Shown one piece after another: positions 1-4,944 of a stretch of 6,670 nt of DNA (its first letter is position 1; every line of letters starts with the position of its first letter). The position numbers and the translations under genes were made by a program. The DNA comes from Burkholderiales bacterium (GTDB lineage Bacteria > Pseudomonadota > Gammaproteobacteria > Burkholderiales > Casimicrobiaceae), in assembly GCA_025354075.1 (NCBI GenBank), contig JANXNO010000437.1, forward strand, positions 1 through 6,670, in the 5' to 3' direction. A model generated the notes under the pieces. That model made no database searches and was not told where the DNA came from. It saw nothing but the letters and a program-made list of their open reading frames with translations.

Positions 1-785
1 GTCAGCGTCCTGTAGTCAACCGGAGTGATCGTACCGTCCACGCGATTGCTCACGAGCACACGCACGCCGTCACCCATCGGGAATACATTGTGCGCGCCGC
101 GACCGGTGACAATTTTTTTGACGATTTCGCGCTTCGCCGGATCGATGACCTGCACAAAATCCTGCCCCATGATGCCGATAAACAACAAGCCTTGGGGGCT
201 CATCCAGATGCCGGCCGGCGTCTTGCCGATTTTGATGCGCCAGGCTTCTTTATGCGTTGCCAGATCAATAGCCAGCAATTCGTCCGAGTCCTGCATCGTA
301 ATGTAGGCAAAGCGCGAGTCATTGCTGAAGGCCACATGACTCGGCGTTTTCGCGGCAGGGATGCGCGCTTTCAGCTCATAGTTCGGCATGGCGTACACAT
401 CCACCCGATCCAGCCGCAGGCTGACCGACACAAACCACTTGCCGTCCGGGGAGAAGCCCAGCTGATACGGGTCGCTGATGCGCGGCACGCGACGTTTTAC
501 CTCGCCGGTGAGCGGATTCAAAAACACCAGATCATTCGACGCGGAATTGGCCACCACCAGCTCGTCGTCCTTGTTGAGCACCTGCATCAGATGATGCGGT
601 TCCTTGCCGACCGGATAAGTTTCGACTACCTTGCGCGTCGCCCGGTCAATGACGGAAACGGTGCCTTCGCCGGAGTTGAGCACGATAACCCGTTCGCCGG
701 GTTGCAGGGCGTGGGTGGAGGCAGAAAACGCGACCAGCAGCATTAGGGCTGCGACGCGTGCGCGACGGAGTGTGGTGAGAAGCAT
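1..785 (-). CDS. Exported YVTN-type beta-propeller protein, C-terminus cut off by the window edge
   Basis: The visible 261 residues start with a clear Sec signal peptide: two arginines near the N-terminus, a hydrophobic run (about residues 11-22), then a probable cleavage after STHA (residue 26). The mature part is a run of beta-propeller blades of the YVTN/NHL-like kind, with repeated elements such as VIVLNSGEGTVSVID, GKEPHHL, LGFSPDGKWF, HVAFSNDSRFAY and FVQVIDPAKREIV at about 40-residue spacing, giving roughly five to six blades. Such proteins are usually periplasmic or surface binding proteins or scaffolds; no catalytic residues are recognisable and the ligand is unknown. The ATG at 785-783 is chosen because the signal peptide follows directly and an in-frame TAA lies just upstream at 797-795; no good Shine-Dalgarno is seen. 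An ATG at 789-787 is out of frame. It is divergent from the exosortase operon. Family-level confidence is high, specific function unknown. Confidence 0.85.
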   Translation of the reverse strand, partial: MLLTTLRRARVAALMLLVAFSASTHALQPGERVIVLNSGEGTVSVIDRATRKVVETYPVGKEPHHLMQVLNKDDELVVANSASNDLVFLNPLTGEVKRRVPRISDPYQLGFSPDGKWFVSVSLRLDRVDVYAMPNYELKARIPAAKTPSHVAFSNDSRFAYITMQDSDELLAIDLATHKEAWRIKIGKTPAGIWMSPQGLLFIGIMGQDFVQVIDPAKREIVKKIVTGRGAHNVFPMGDGVRVLVSNRVDGTITPVDYRTL

Positions 786-950
786 GCATCGATTTTACTA
801 AGCTGCACCGCTTCGTCGTTGCCGCCGCGCCCGCACCGCCGCGCCACGTGGAATTCGCTGGCTGGGTGTGGTTTCCCGCCCTCGCCGCAATGAGCGGCAG
901 ATAGTTAAGGTACGATTCGCCTGTGTTCGCCGTTTAATCCCTTTGCCCGC
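786..950. promoter_or_regulatory. Divergent intergenic region between the beta-propeller gene and xrtH
   Basis: These 165 bp separate two divergently transcribed genes and must carry both promoters. A weak -10-like TTTAAT at 933-938 lies 12 bp before the xrtH ATG, which would give a very short leader; TACGAT at 911-916 is an alternative. Neither has a convincing -35. A short hairpin (GCCGC at 884-888, GCGGC at 894-898) has no T-run. No Shine-Dalgarno precedes either start codon. Promoter placement is tentative. Confidence 0.3.
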
Positions 951-1490
951 ATGGTTCGCTTCCTCATTCTTTTTGTTGTGATTCAGGCCGTGCTGTTTGG
1001 TGCGCAGTTAACGCCGTGGGGTCAGGATTACTTTGTAATTCCCTGGACTAATGGGCTGGCACATTTTTGTGCCCAGCTGGTCGCTGTTTTTGACAGCAGC
1101 GCCGAGGCCATTGGCAAGGTATTGCGCAGCAACACTAACGGCTTTGCGGTGAGCATCGAAGCCGGTTGTAATGGCGTGGAGGCCACGCTGGTGCTGATTG
1201 CGGCCATCCTTGCGTTTCCTTCGACCTGGCGGCAAAAGGCGTGGGGACTCGCGTTGGGGTTTGTCGCGGTGCAGGGTCTGAACATTGTGCGCATCATCAG
1301 CCTGTTCTACCTCGGGCAATGGAACATGACCGCGTTTGAGTGGGCGCATCTCTATATTTGGCAGGCGCTGATCATGCTCGACGTGCTGATCGTGTGGCTG
1401 ATCTGGGTGCGGCGAATCAACCGCGCACCTGTCAGCGGTACGCCACCGTCGTCAGGTGATTCCGGCTCGGCCGCGCCGGTTGCCGCCTGA
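951..1490 (+). CDS. xrtH: Exosortase H (IPTLxxWG-CTERM-type sorting transpeptidase)
   Basis: This 179-residue, multi-spanning inner-membrane protein has the exosortase/archaeosortase signature. The putative catalytic Cys73 sits in SIEAGCNGVEA at the edge of a membrane helix, Arg114 in GLNIVRIISLFYLG, and His133 in AHLYIWQ. Cys-Arg-His is the established catalytic set of the superfamily. The GCNGVEA form and the short length, compared with about 260-300 residues or more for many EpsH/XrtA types, point to the exosortase H subgroup, which processes proteins ending in an IPTLxxWG-CTERM signal. Hydrophobic helices lie at about 3-20, 77-90, 97-122 and 134-153; the tail after 160 is polar. The ATG at 951 is the first start after an in-frame TAA at 906-908. 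The next gene begins 16 bp after its stop, so the two are probably cotranscribed. No target protein is visible in the window. Confidence 0.92.
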   Translation: MVRFLILFVVIQAVLFGAQLTPWGQDYFVIPWTNGLAHFCAQLVAVFDSSAEAIGKVLRSNTNGFAVSIEAGCNGVEATLVLIAAILAFPSTWRQKAWGLALGFVAVQGLNIVRIISLFYLGQWNMTAFEWAHLYIWQALIMLDVLIVWLIWVRRINRAPVSGTPPSSGDSGSAAPVAA

Positions 1491-1495
1491 CCGCG

Positions 1496-1501
1496 CGAGG
1501 A
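1496..1501 (+). promoter_or_regulatory. Ribosome binding site that sets the start of the XrtH-associated gene
   Basis: A GAGGA core at 1497-1501 lies 5 nt before GTG at 1507, an ideal spacing, and falls in the short gap after the xrtH stop codon. The in-frame GTG at 1456 has no comparable site. This favours 1507 as the true start. Confidence 0.7.
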
Positions 1502-1506
1502 ATGTC

Positions 1507-2172
1507 GTGCCCACTACCATCGGTCGTTTTTTCCTGCGCATCCTGCTCTGGGTGCCGCCCGTTTTTGCCGCCTGGTACGTGCTGGTGCCGCTGTTGCACT
1601 GGCCAATTCGCTGGTTTTTGTCCGGCATGGCGTTGCTGGGTTTGCCCGAATTTGTGACGTCGGTGACGCAATCCCTGCATGGCTTTGAGTTTATGACGTC
1701 GTTGTCACCCGGCACGGTTGCGGGCCAGGCATTTCGTGCCGACGCGCGGGTGAATGCGGAGGTCGACGCCAGGCTGTACAGCTACGGCACCGCACTCATG
1801 GCTGCACTCACTCTCGCGGCGTGGCAGCCGCAGCGCTGGAGCAATCTTTGGTATGGATGGCTGCTGTTGTTGCCGCTGCAAATGCTAGCGGTGTTTGCGG
1901 CCGGCATGAAGCAGATTCTGCTCAGCTCCGGCCCCGCCGTGCGCGATCAGGCAGCTTGGGCGGCGTGGCAGCTTGAAGTCATTGCTTATCTGTATCAGTT
2001 TTCAACCCTGATCATGCCGCCGGTGACCGCGCTGATTGTGTGGTTTGTACTGCACCGCCGGTTTGTCGAGAAATTTGTCGGGGCCGACGTGATCGCGATT
2101 CTGCGAGCAAGTGAGAAGAAGCCCAAGCGCGCGGCGCAGCGTGAGCCGGTGGCTATGCCGAAGAGGCCTTAG
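1507..2172 (+). CDS. Exosortase H-associated membrane protein
   Basis: This 221-residue integral membrane protein lies directly downstream of xrtH. Hydrophobic segments are at about residues 8-30, 92-107, 113-137 and 158-185, with a polar, probably periplasmic, stretch between the first two and a strongly basic tail (EKKPKRAAQRE region). Membrane proteins of this size and topology are known to accompany exosortase H; their role is undefined, probably supporting the sorting enzyme or its substrates. Assignment rests mainly on the position next to xrtH and the overall form, since no catalytic motif is evident. The reading frame also opens further upstream at GTG 1456, which would overlap xrtH by 35 bp and add a 17-residue Arg/Pro-rich N-terminus. 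GTG 1507 is preferred because it has a GAGGA site 5 nt upstream and yields a protein that soon enters its first membrane helix. It is convergent with the polymerase gene. Confidence 0.8.
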   Translation: MPTTIGRFFLRILLWVPPVFAAWYVLVPLLHWPIRWFLSGMALLGLPEFVTSVTQSLHGFEFMTSLSPGTVAGQAFRADARVNAEVDARLYSYGTALMAALTLAAWQPQRWSNLWYGWLLLLPLQMLAVFAAGMKQILLSSGPAVRDQAAWAAWQLEVIAYLYQFSTLIMPPVTALIVWFVLHRRFVEKFVGADVIAILRASEKKPKRAAQREPVAMPKRP

Positions 2173-2271
2173 TCAGCACTTTGGTTTGGTTCGCTCTGCC
2201 GCAGGCGGAGAGTGAGCGTAGAGATTGAGTGGGGTTGGCAGATTGACGTCGCTGACGTGCGACGACCACCC
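2173..2271. terminator. Convergent intergenic spacer with hairpins, possible bidirectional terminator
   Basis: This spacer lies between two convergent genes. A 7-bp stem with one G-T pair (CTCTGCC at 2194-2200, GGCGGAG at 2204-2210, loop GCA) and a 5-bp stem (GTCGC 2248-2252, GCGAC 2259-2263) could end transcription from either side. Neither is followed by a good T-run, so a classical intrinsic terminator is not shown; the location is the main argument. Confidence 0.3.
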
Positions 2272-2335
2272 TCACCCCAACCCCGGCGCAAACTTGCACC
2301 CTCCGGGCTTGGCGCGCTCGAGAGAGGGAGTAGAG
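2264..2335. repeat. Dispersed intergenic repeat of the CCCTCACCCCAACCCC type
   Basis: The stretch starts with ACCCTCACCCCAACCCCGG, continues through GCGCAAACTTGCACCCTCC and ends with GAGAGAGGGAG. CCCTC-rich and GAGGG-rich ends facing each other form an imperfect inverted arrangement, the usual look of short non-coding repeats scattered between genes in many proteobacteria. Only one copy is in the window, so repeat status is from recall of this sequence type. It overlaps the 3' end of the polymerase gene and supplies its last codons and stop. Confidence 0.6.
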
Positions 2336-3579
2336 TCAGACGCACCTTTGACATCCCGCTCAATCACCAAATCCGGAATGTGATTGAACGCAATCGCCAT
2401 TCTGGCCGCCTTTTGCGCCGTAAACGCACCGCCCCAAAACAGGGTGTTGTTGCCGAATTTCAAATTCAGCTGATCGATAACCCGGTCCAGTTTTTCGGTG
2501 TTCGGTTGCGCATCAAATAGCGACAACGACTGCCCCTCGCGCGGCGTGAGTCCGGCGAACGCCATGCCCACCGCCATCGGCGTGTTGTTCCGGACGCTGC
2601 GATCCTTGAGCATGGACTCGTACAGTGCCTGCACGGTTTCAAGCAGCGTCGTGGTGCGATCCGTGGCGTCGACCCGTTGATGCCGCTTTTGCTTTTCGTC
2701 ACCGCGCAGCTTCAGATAAAGCGACACGTCGGTGGTGACAAATTCCATGTCGCGCAAGCGCATCGCGGCCTTTTGCGTGAGGCGCGAGAGCACGGCCTGC
2801 GCGTGAGCATGCGAGCGATGATCGGGACTGATGACATGCGAGTGGCTGATCGACGAGGTTTTGGTTTCGCGGGTGGAGACGTCCTCGCCGCGCAGCTTTT
2901 GCCAGAAACGTTCGCCTTCGATGCCGCCCCAAATCGCGCGTAGTTTCGCCGCGTCCGCGGTCAGCAATGCAGGCGTGGTGGTGATGCCGCTGTCGATCAG
3001 TCGCTGCAACATTTTTTTGCCGATACCGACAAAATGATTGAGCTTAAGCGGCATCAACGCATGCGGCAAATCGGTAAGTTCGATGATCACCAAACCATCC
3101 GGTTTCACCATATCGCTCGCGGTTTTGGCGAGGAACGAATTGGGCGCGATGCCGATGGAGGAGGTGATGCATTCGCCCAATTGTTTGCGCAACCGATACT
3201 TGATTTCGAGCGCCAGTTTTTCGGCGGCGAGACGCGGTTGATCGCGGCCCGAAAGCGTGATGCACATTTCGTCAATCGAGTTCACCGACGCAATCGGCGC
3301 GACACTTTCGACCACCGCTTTGGCACGATGATGAAACTCGACGTACACGGCGGGTCGCGATTCGACGAACACGATGTCTGGGCACAACCGTCGCGCGTCG
3401 GCCACGTTGGTCAGCGTTTTCACGCCGAAACGCTTGGCCTCAATGCTCGCGGCAATCGCGCAGGTGGTGTCGGCAATCATCGGCACCACCGCCACCGGGC
3501 GTCCGCGCAGCTCGGGTCGCAACTGTTGCTCGACAGACGCAAAATAGCTGTTGAAATCGACGTAAAGGGCGCGAAGCAT
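2272..3579 (-). CDS. Y-family translesion DNA polymerase (SOS-controlled, DinB/UmuC relative)
   Basis: The 435-residue protein has the full Y-family layout. The palm and fingers carry catalytic Asp8 in LYVDFNSYFASVEQ, with Phe13 at the steric-gate position, and Asp103-Glu104 in NSIDEM. SSIGIAPNSFLAKTASDMVKPDG (140-162) is strongly DinB-like, followed by a helix-hairpin-helix thumb (HFVGIGKK, 182-189) and a little-finger domain to about 330. Unlike DinB, it has a candidate beta-clamp motif QSLSLFD at 350-356 and then a LDRVIDQLN...GNNTLFWGG block like the end of UmuC. It should copy past DNA lesions. It is neither a typical DinB nor UmuC, so no symbol is given; no umuD or imuA/dnaE2 partner is nearby. 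ATG 3579 lies just downstream of a LexA-type box and has no clear Shine-Dalgarno. The final 19 residues (417-435) derive from a dispersed repeat and are unlikely to be native. Confidence 0.93.
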   Translation of the reverse strand: MLRALYVDFNSYFASVEQQLRPELRGRPVAVVPMIADTTCAIAASIEAKRFGVKTLTNVADARRLCPDIVFVESRPAVYVEFHHRAKAVVESVAPIASVNSIDEMCITLSGRDQPRLAAEKLALEIKYRLRKQLGECITSSIGIAPNSFLAKTASDMVKPDGLVIIELTDLPHALMPLKLNHFVGIGKKMLQRLIDSGITTTPALLTADAAKLRAIWGGIEGERFWQKLRGEDVSTRETKTSSISHSHVISPDHRSHAHAQAVLSRLTQKAAMRLRDMEFVTTDVSLYLKLRGDEKQKRHQRVDATDRTTTLLETVQALYESMLKDRSVRNNTPMAVGMAFAGLTPREGQSLSLFDAQPNTEKLDRVIDQLNLKFGNNTLFWGGAFTAQKAARMAIAFNHIPDLVIERDVKGASDSTPSLERAKPGGCKFAPGLG

Positions 3580-3590
3580 GTTGCCGATTT

Positions 3591-3610
3591 TACTGTATAA
3601 ACGTGCAGTT
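3591..3610 (-). promoter_or_regulatory. LexA (SOS) box of the polymerase gene
   Basis: TACTGTATAAACGTGCAGTT holds CTG-N10-CAG (3593-3608), the core of the LexA operator of gamma- and many betaproteobacteria, with the flanking TA also matching. It lies 11 bp before the polymerase ATG. On the minus strand the box contains TATACA (3598-3593), a plausible -10 element, so LexA binding would block the promoter directly. It is only one base off the CTGT-N8-ACAG form. Confidence 0.8.
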
Positions 3611-3632
3611 TCCGGTGAAATATTCCCGGAAA
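3609..3632. repeat. Inverted repeat TTTCCGG/CCGGAAA next to the SOS box
   Basis: Perfect 7-bp arms at 3609-3615 and 3626-3632 are separated by 10 bp. The element starts one base after the CAG of the LexA box, upstream of the polymerase promoter. It may be an extra protein-binding site; it lacks a T-run on the minus strand and is not a convincing terminator. Confidence 0.35.
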
Positions 3633-3669
3633 AATTTGCTACAGCTTTTTGTTCAACACGCCATCAAAT

Positions 3670-3731
3670 ATGGGGATGTAGGCATATTTAGTTAAAAGTC
3701 GACTTTATACTAAATAAGTAGGTATCCCCAT
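3670..3731. repeat. 62-bp composite palindrome upstream of the patatin-like gene
   Basis: Three nested arm pairs share one centre at 3700.5: ATGGGGAT 3670-3677 with ATCCCCAT 3724-3731, ATTTAGT 3686-3692 with ACTAAAT 3709-3715, and the central perfect palindrome AAAGTCGACTTT 3695-3706. The 8-bp blocks between outer and middle arms do not pair; instead they hold a near-direct repeat, GTAGGCAT at 3678-3685 and GTAGGTAT at 3718-3725, 40 bp apart. It ends 2 bp before a TATAAT and is AT-rich compared with the genes. It may be an operator for a dimeric regulator or a remnant of a small mobile element. Confidence 0.7.
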
Positions 3732-3732
3732 T

Positions 3733-3738
3733 TATAAT
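3733..3738 (+). promoter_or_regulatory. Putative -10 box of the patatin-like gene
   Basis: TATAAT is a perfect sigma-70 -10 hexamer. Transcription would begin near 3745, just before the GAGGAG site. The -35 position (about 3710-3715, CTAAAT) is poor and lies inside the palindrome, so the promoter may depend on an activator or be blocked by a repressor bound there. Confidence 0.5.
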
Positions 3739-3760
3739 GCGCTTTGAGGAGAATAGCTGT

Positions 3761-3775
3761 ATGAGAAAAGCCTGA
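3761..3775 (+). CDS. Four-codon micro-ORF coupled to the patatin-like start (MRKA)
   Basis: ATG AGA AAA GCC TGA follows a strong GAGGAG (3746-3751) at 9-nt spacing. Its TGA shares the A with the ATG of the patatin-like gene (TGATG), which itself has no strong Shine-Dalgarno at a proper distance: GAGGAG is 23 nt away. The layout suggests ribosomes load at the micro-ORF, end, and restart on the downstream gene. It may be chance, and translation is not shown. Confidence 0.4.
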   Translation: MRKA

Positions 3776-4863
3776 TGAAAGCGCTTCAGATATTTGCCGG
3801 TAAGCGCGCGCTCGCTCATCTGCAATCCAGCGGCCTGCAACCTGCCGACGTGCGCGCAATCCCGGCTGCTGCCGGCGGCCCGAAAGGGTTGACGCTGTTA
3901 CCGATGGATCGTTTTCTATTTGGCGAATGGCTGCCACAATCCGTGCAGCCGGTTGATTTGATCGGCGCGTCCATCGGCGCGTGGCGCATGGCGGCGGCCA
4001 TGTTGAATCAGCCCGCTGACGCGCTCGCCGTGCTAGAGCACGCCTACATTCATCAGGATTTTGAAGTCCCGCCTGGGCGCAAAACGCCCACCAAAGCCCA
4101 CATCAGCGAGCGCTTCGGCGAAGGCATTCACGCCATGTTTGGCAAGCGCGAGCGGGAAGTGCTGAATCACCCGCGTTACCGTCTGCATGTGCTCACTTCT
4201 CGGGGGCGCCACGTTCTGCGCCGCGACAATCGTATTCGTTCGCCGCTGGGCTACGCCGGCGCATTTTTTACCAATGTTGTGTCGCGCAAAGCTATGGGTG
4301 CATGGATCGAGCGCGCCGTGTTTTCGTCGCATGCGTCGCCGCTGCCGTTCGCGGCGAATGATTACCGCACACGACGCTATCGTTTGTCGGAGAGCAACTT
4401 CGCATCGGTGGTGCAGGCGTCGTGCTCGATCCCGTTCGTGCTGAACGCGGTACATGACATCGCGGGCGCGGCAACGGGTGCCTATTGGGACGGCGGCATC
4501 ACCGACTATCACCTGCATCTCGACTATCGGGCGGCTGGCGAAGCCGAACCCAAGGGCATCGTGCTTTACCCGCATTTTCAGCGCGCAGTGGTGCCTGGCT
4601 GGCTCGACAAATCACTTAAATGGCGACACGGTGCAACGCACTTTCTGGATGATGTGATTGTGCTGGCGCCGCATCCTGATTGGGTTGAAACGCTGCCGAA
4701 TAAAAAACTGCCTGACCGTACCGACTTCGCCCGTTACGGACGCGACCTCAAGGCACGCGTCGCGGTATGGCAAACCGCAGTAACCGAGAGCGCACGTTTG
4801 CGGGACGAATTTGCAGAATGGCTCGCGGCCGGCTGCGACCCGAATCGCGTGCAGGTGCTGTGA
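3775..4863 (+). CDS. Patatin-like phospholipase family protein
   Basis: This 362-residue protein is a likely serine lipid acyl hydrolase using a Ser-Asp dyad. The N-terminal AAAGGPKGL (31-39) matches the glycine-rich oxyanion-hole motif, Ser66 lies in the GxSxG elbow GASIG (64-68), and Asp239 in WDGGITDYHLHLDY matches the patatin DGG motif. All three key elements are in order and intact. There is no signal peptide or clear membrane helix, so it probably acts in the cytoplasm or at the inner face of the membrane; its substrate is unknown. ATG 3775 is chosen because the conserved-looking KALQIFAGKRAL start follows at once and an in-frame TAG lies upstream at 3754-3756. It seems to be expressed alone from the TATAAT at 3733, with initiation possibly coupled to the micro-ORF before it. 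Confidence 0.9.
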   Translation: MKALQIFAGKRALAHLQSSGLQPADVRAIPAAAGGPKGLTLLPMDRFLFGEWLPQSVQPVDLIGASIGAWRMAAAMLNQPADALAVLEHAYIHQDFEVPPGRKTPTKAHISERFGEGIHAMFGKREREVLNHPRYRLHVLTSRGRHVLRRDNRIRSPLGYAGAFFTNVVSRKAMGAWIERAVFSSHASPLPFAANDYRTRRYRLSESNFASVVQASCSIPFVLNAVHDIAGAATGAYWDGGITDYHLHLDYRAAGEAEPKGIVLYPHFQRAVVPGWLDKSLKWRHGATHFLDDVIVLAPHPDWVETLPNKKLPDRTDFARYGRDLKARVAVWQTAVTESARLRDEFAEWLAAGCDPNRVQVL

Positions 4864-4876
4864 CGCGTTTGTAGCG

Positions 4877-4912
4877 TTGTCCCATTCAGGTTCGCACAGG
4901 TGCGTGGGACAA
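4877..4912. repeat. Inverted repeat TTGTCCCA/TGGGACAA after the patatin-like gene
   Basis: Perfect 8-bp arms at 4877-4884 and 4905-4912 enclose 20 nt that include a second small dyad, CGCAC/GTGCG at 4893-4904. A T-rich run (ACTTTTATTT, 4922-4931) follows 9 nt later. It could be a weak terminator of the patatin-like gene or an operator for the glycosyltransferase gene that starts at 4945. Confidence 0.45.
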
Positions 4913-4930
4913 TGACATCGTACTTTTATT

Positions 4931-4942
4931 TGCGTTGACGCA
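4931..4942. repeat. Small dyad TGCGT-TG-ACGCA just before the glycosyltransferase start
   Basis: Perfect 5-bp arms around a 2-bp centre end 2 nt before the ATG at 4945, where a ribosome binding site would be expected; no Shine-Dalgarno is seen. With such a short centre it fits a protein-binding dyad better than an RNA hairpin. It may be chance. Confidence 0.2.
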
Positions 4943-4944
4943 CG

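Noticed and set aside
90..746. Open frame of 218 codons on the plus strand
   Set aside because: It lies opposite the beta-propeller gene, which has a signal peptide and regular blades; the plus-strand translation is Arg/His-rich without a fold signature.
2173..2340. CRISPR or tandem-repeat array in the convergent region
   Set aside because: The sequence has only a single dispersed-repeat-like unit and two short hairpins, with no regular repeat-spacer pattern.
2212..2520. Open frame of 102 codons on the plus strand across the convergent spacer and repeat
   Set aside because: It runs through the dispersed repeat and antisense to the polymerase, with no motif or ribosome site.
3034..3600. Open frame of 188 codons on the plus strand
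   Set aside because: It is antisense to the polymerase's catalytic domain, whose motifs are intact; the translation is His/Arg/Gly-rich as expected of an antisense shadow.
3670..3731. Palindrome read as an intrinsic terminator
   Set aside because: It lies upstream of both flanking genes, which diverge, so there is no gene for it to terminate, and no T-run follows the outer arms.
3580..3774. Riboswitch or tRNA-like RNA in the AT-rich divergent spacer
   Set aside because: No conserved riboswitch core or cloverleaf can be traced; the structure is explained by DNA-level dyads.
4033..4575. Open frame of 180 codons on the minus strand
   Set aside because: It is antisense to the patatin-like gene, whose GxSxG and DGG motifs are in frame on the plus strand.
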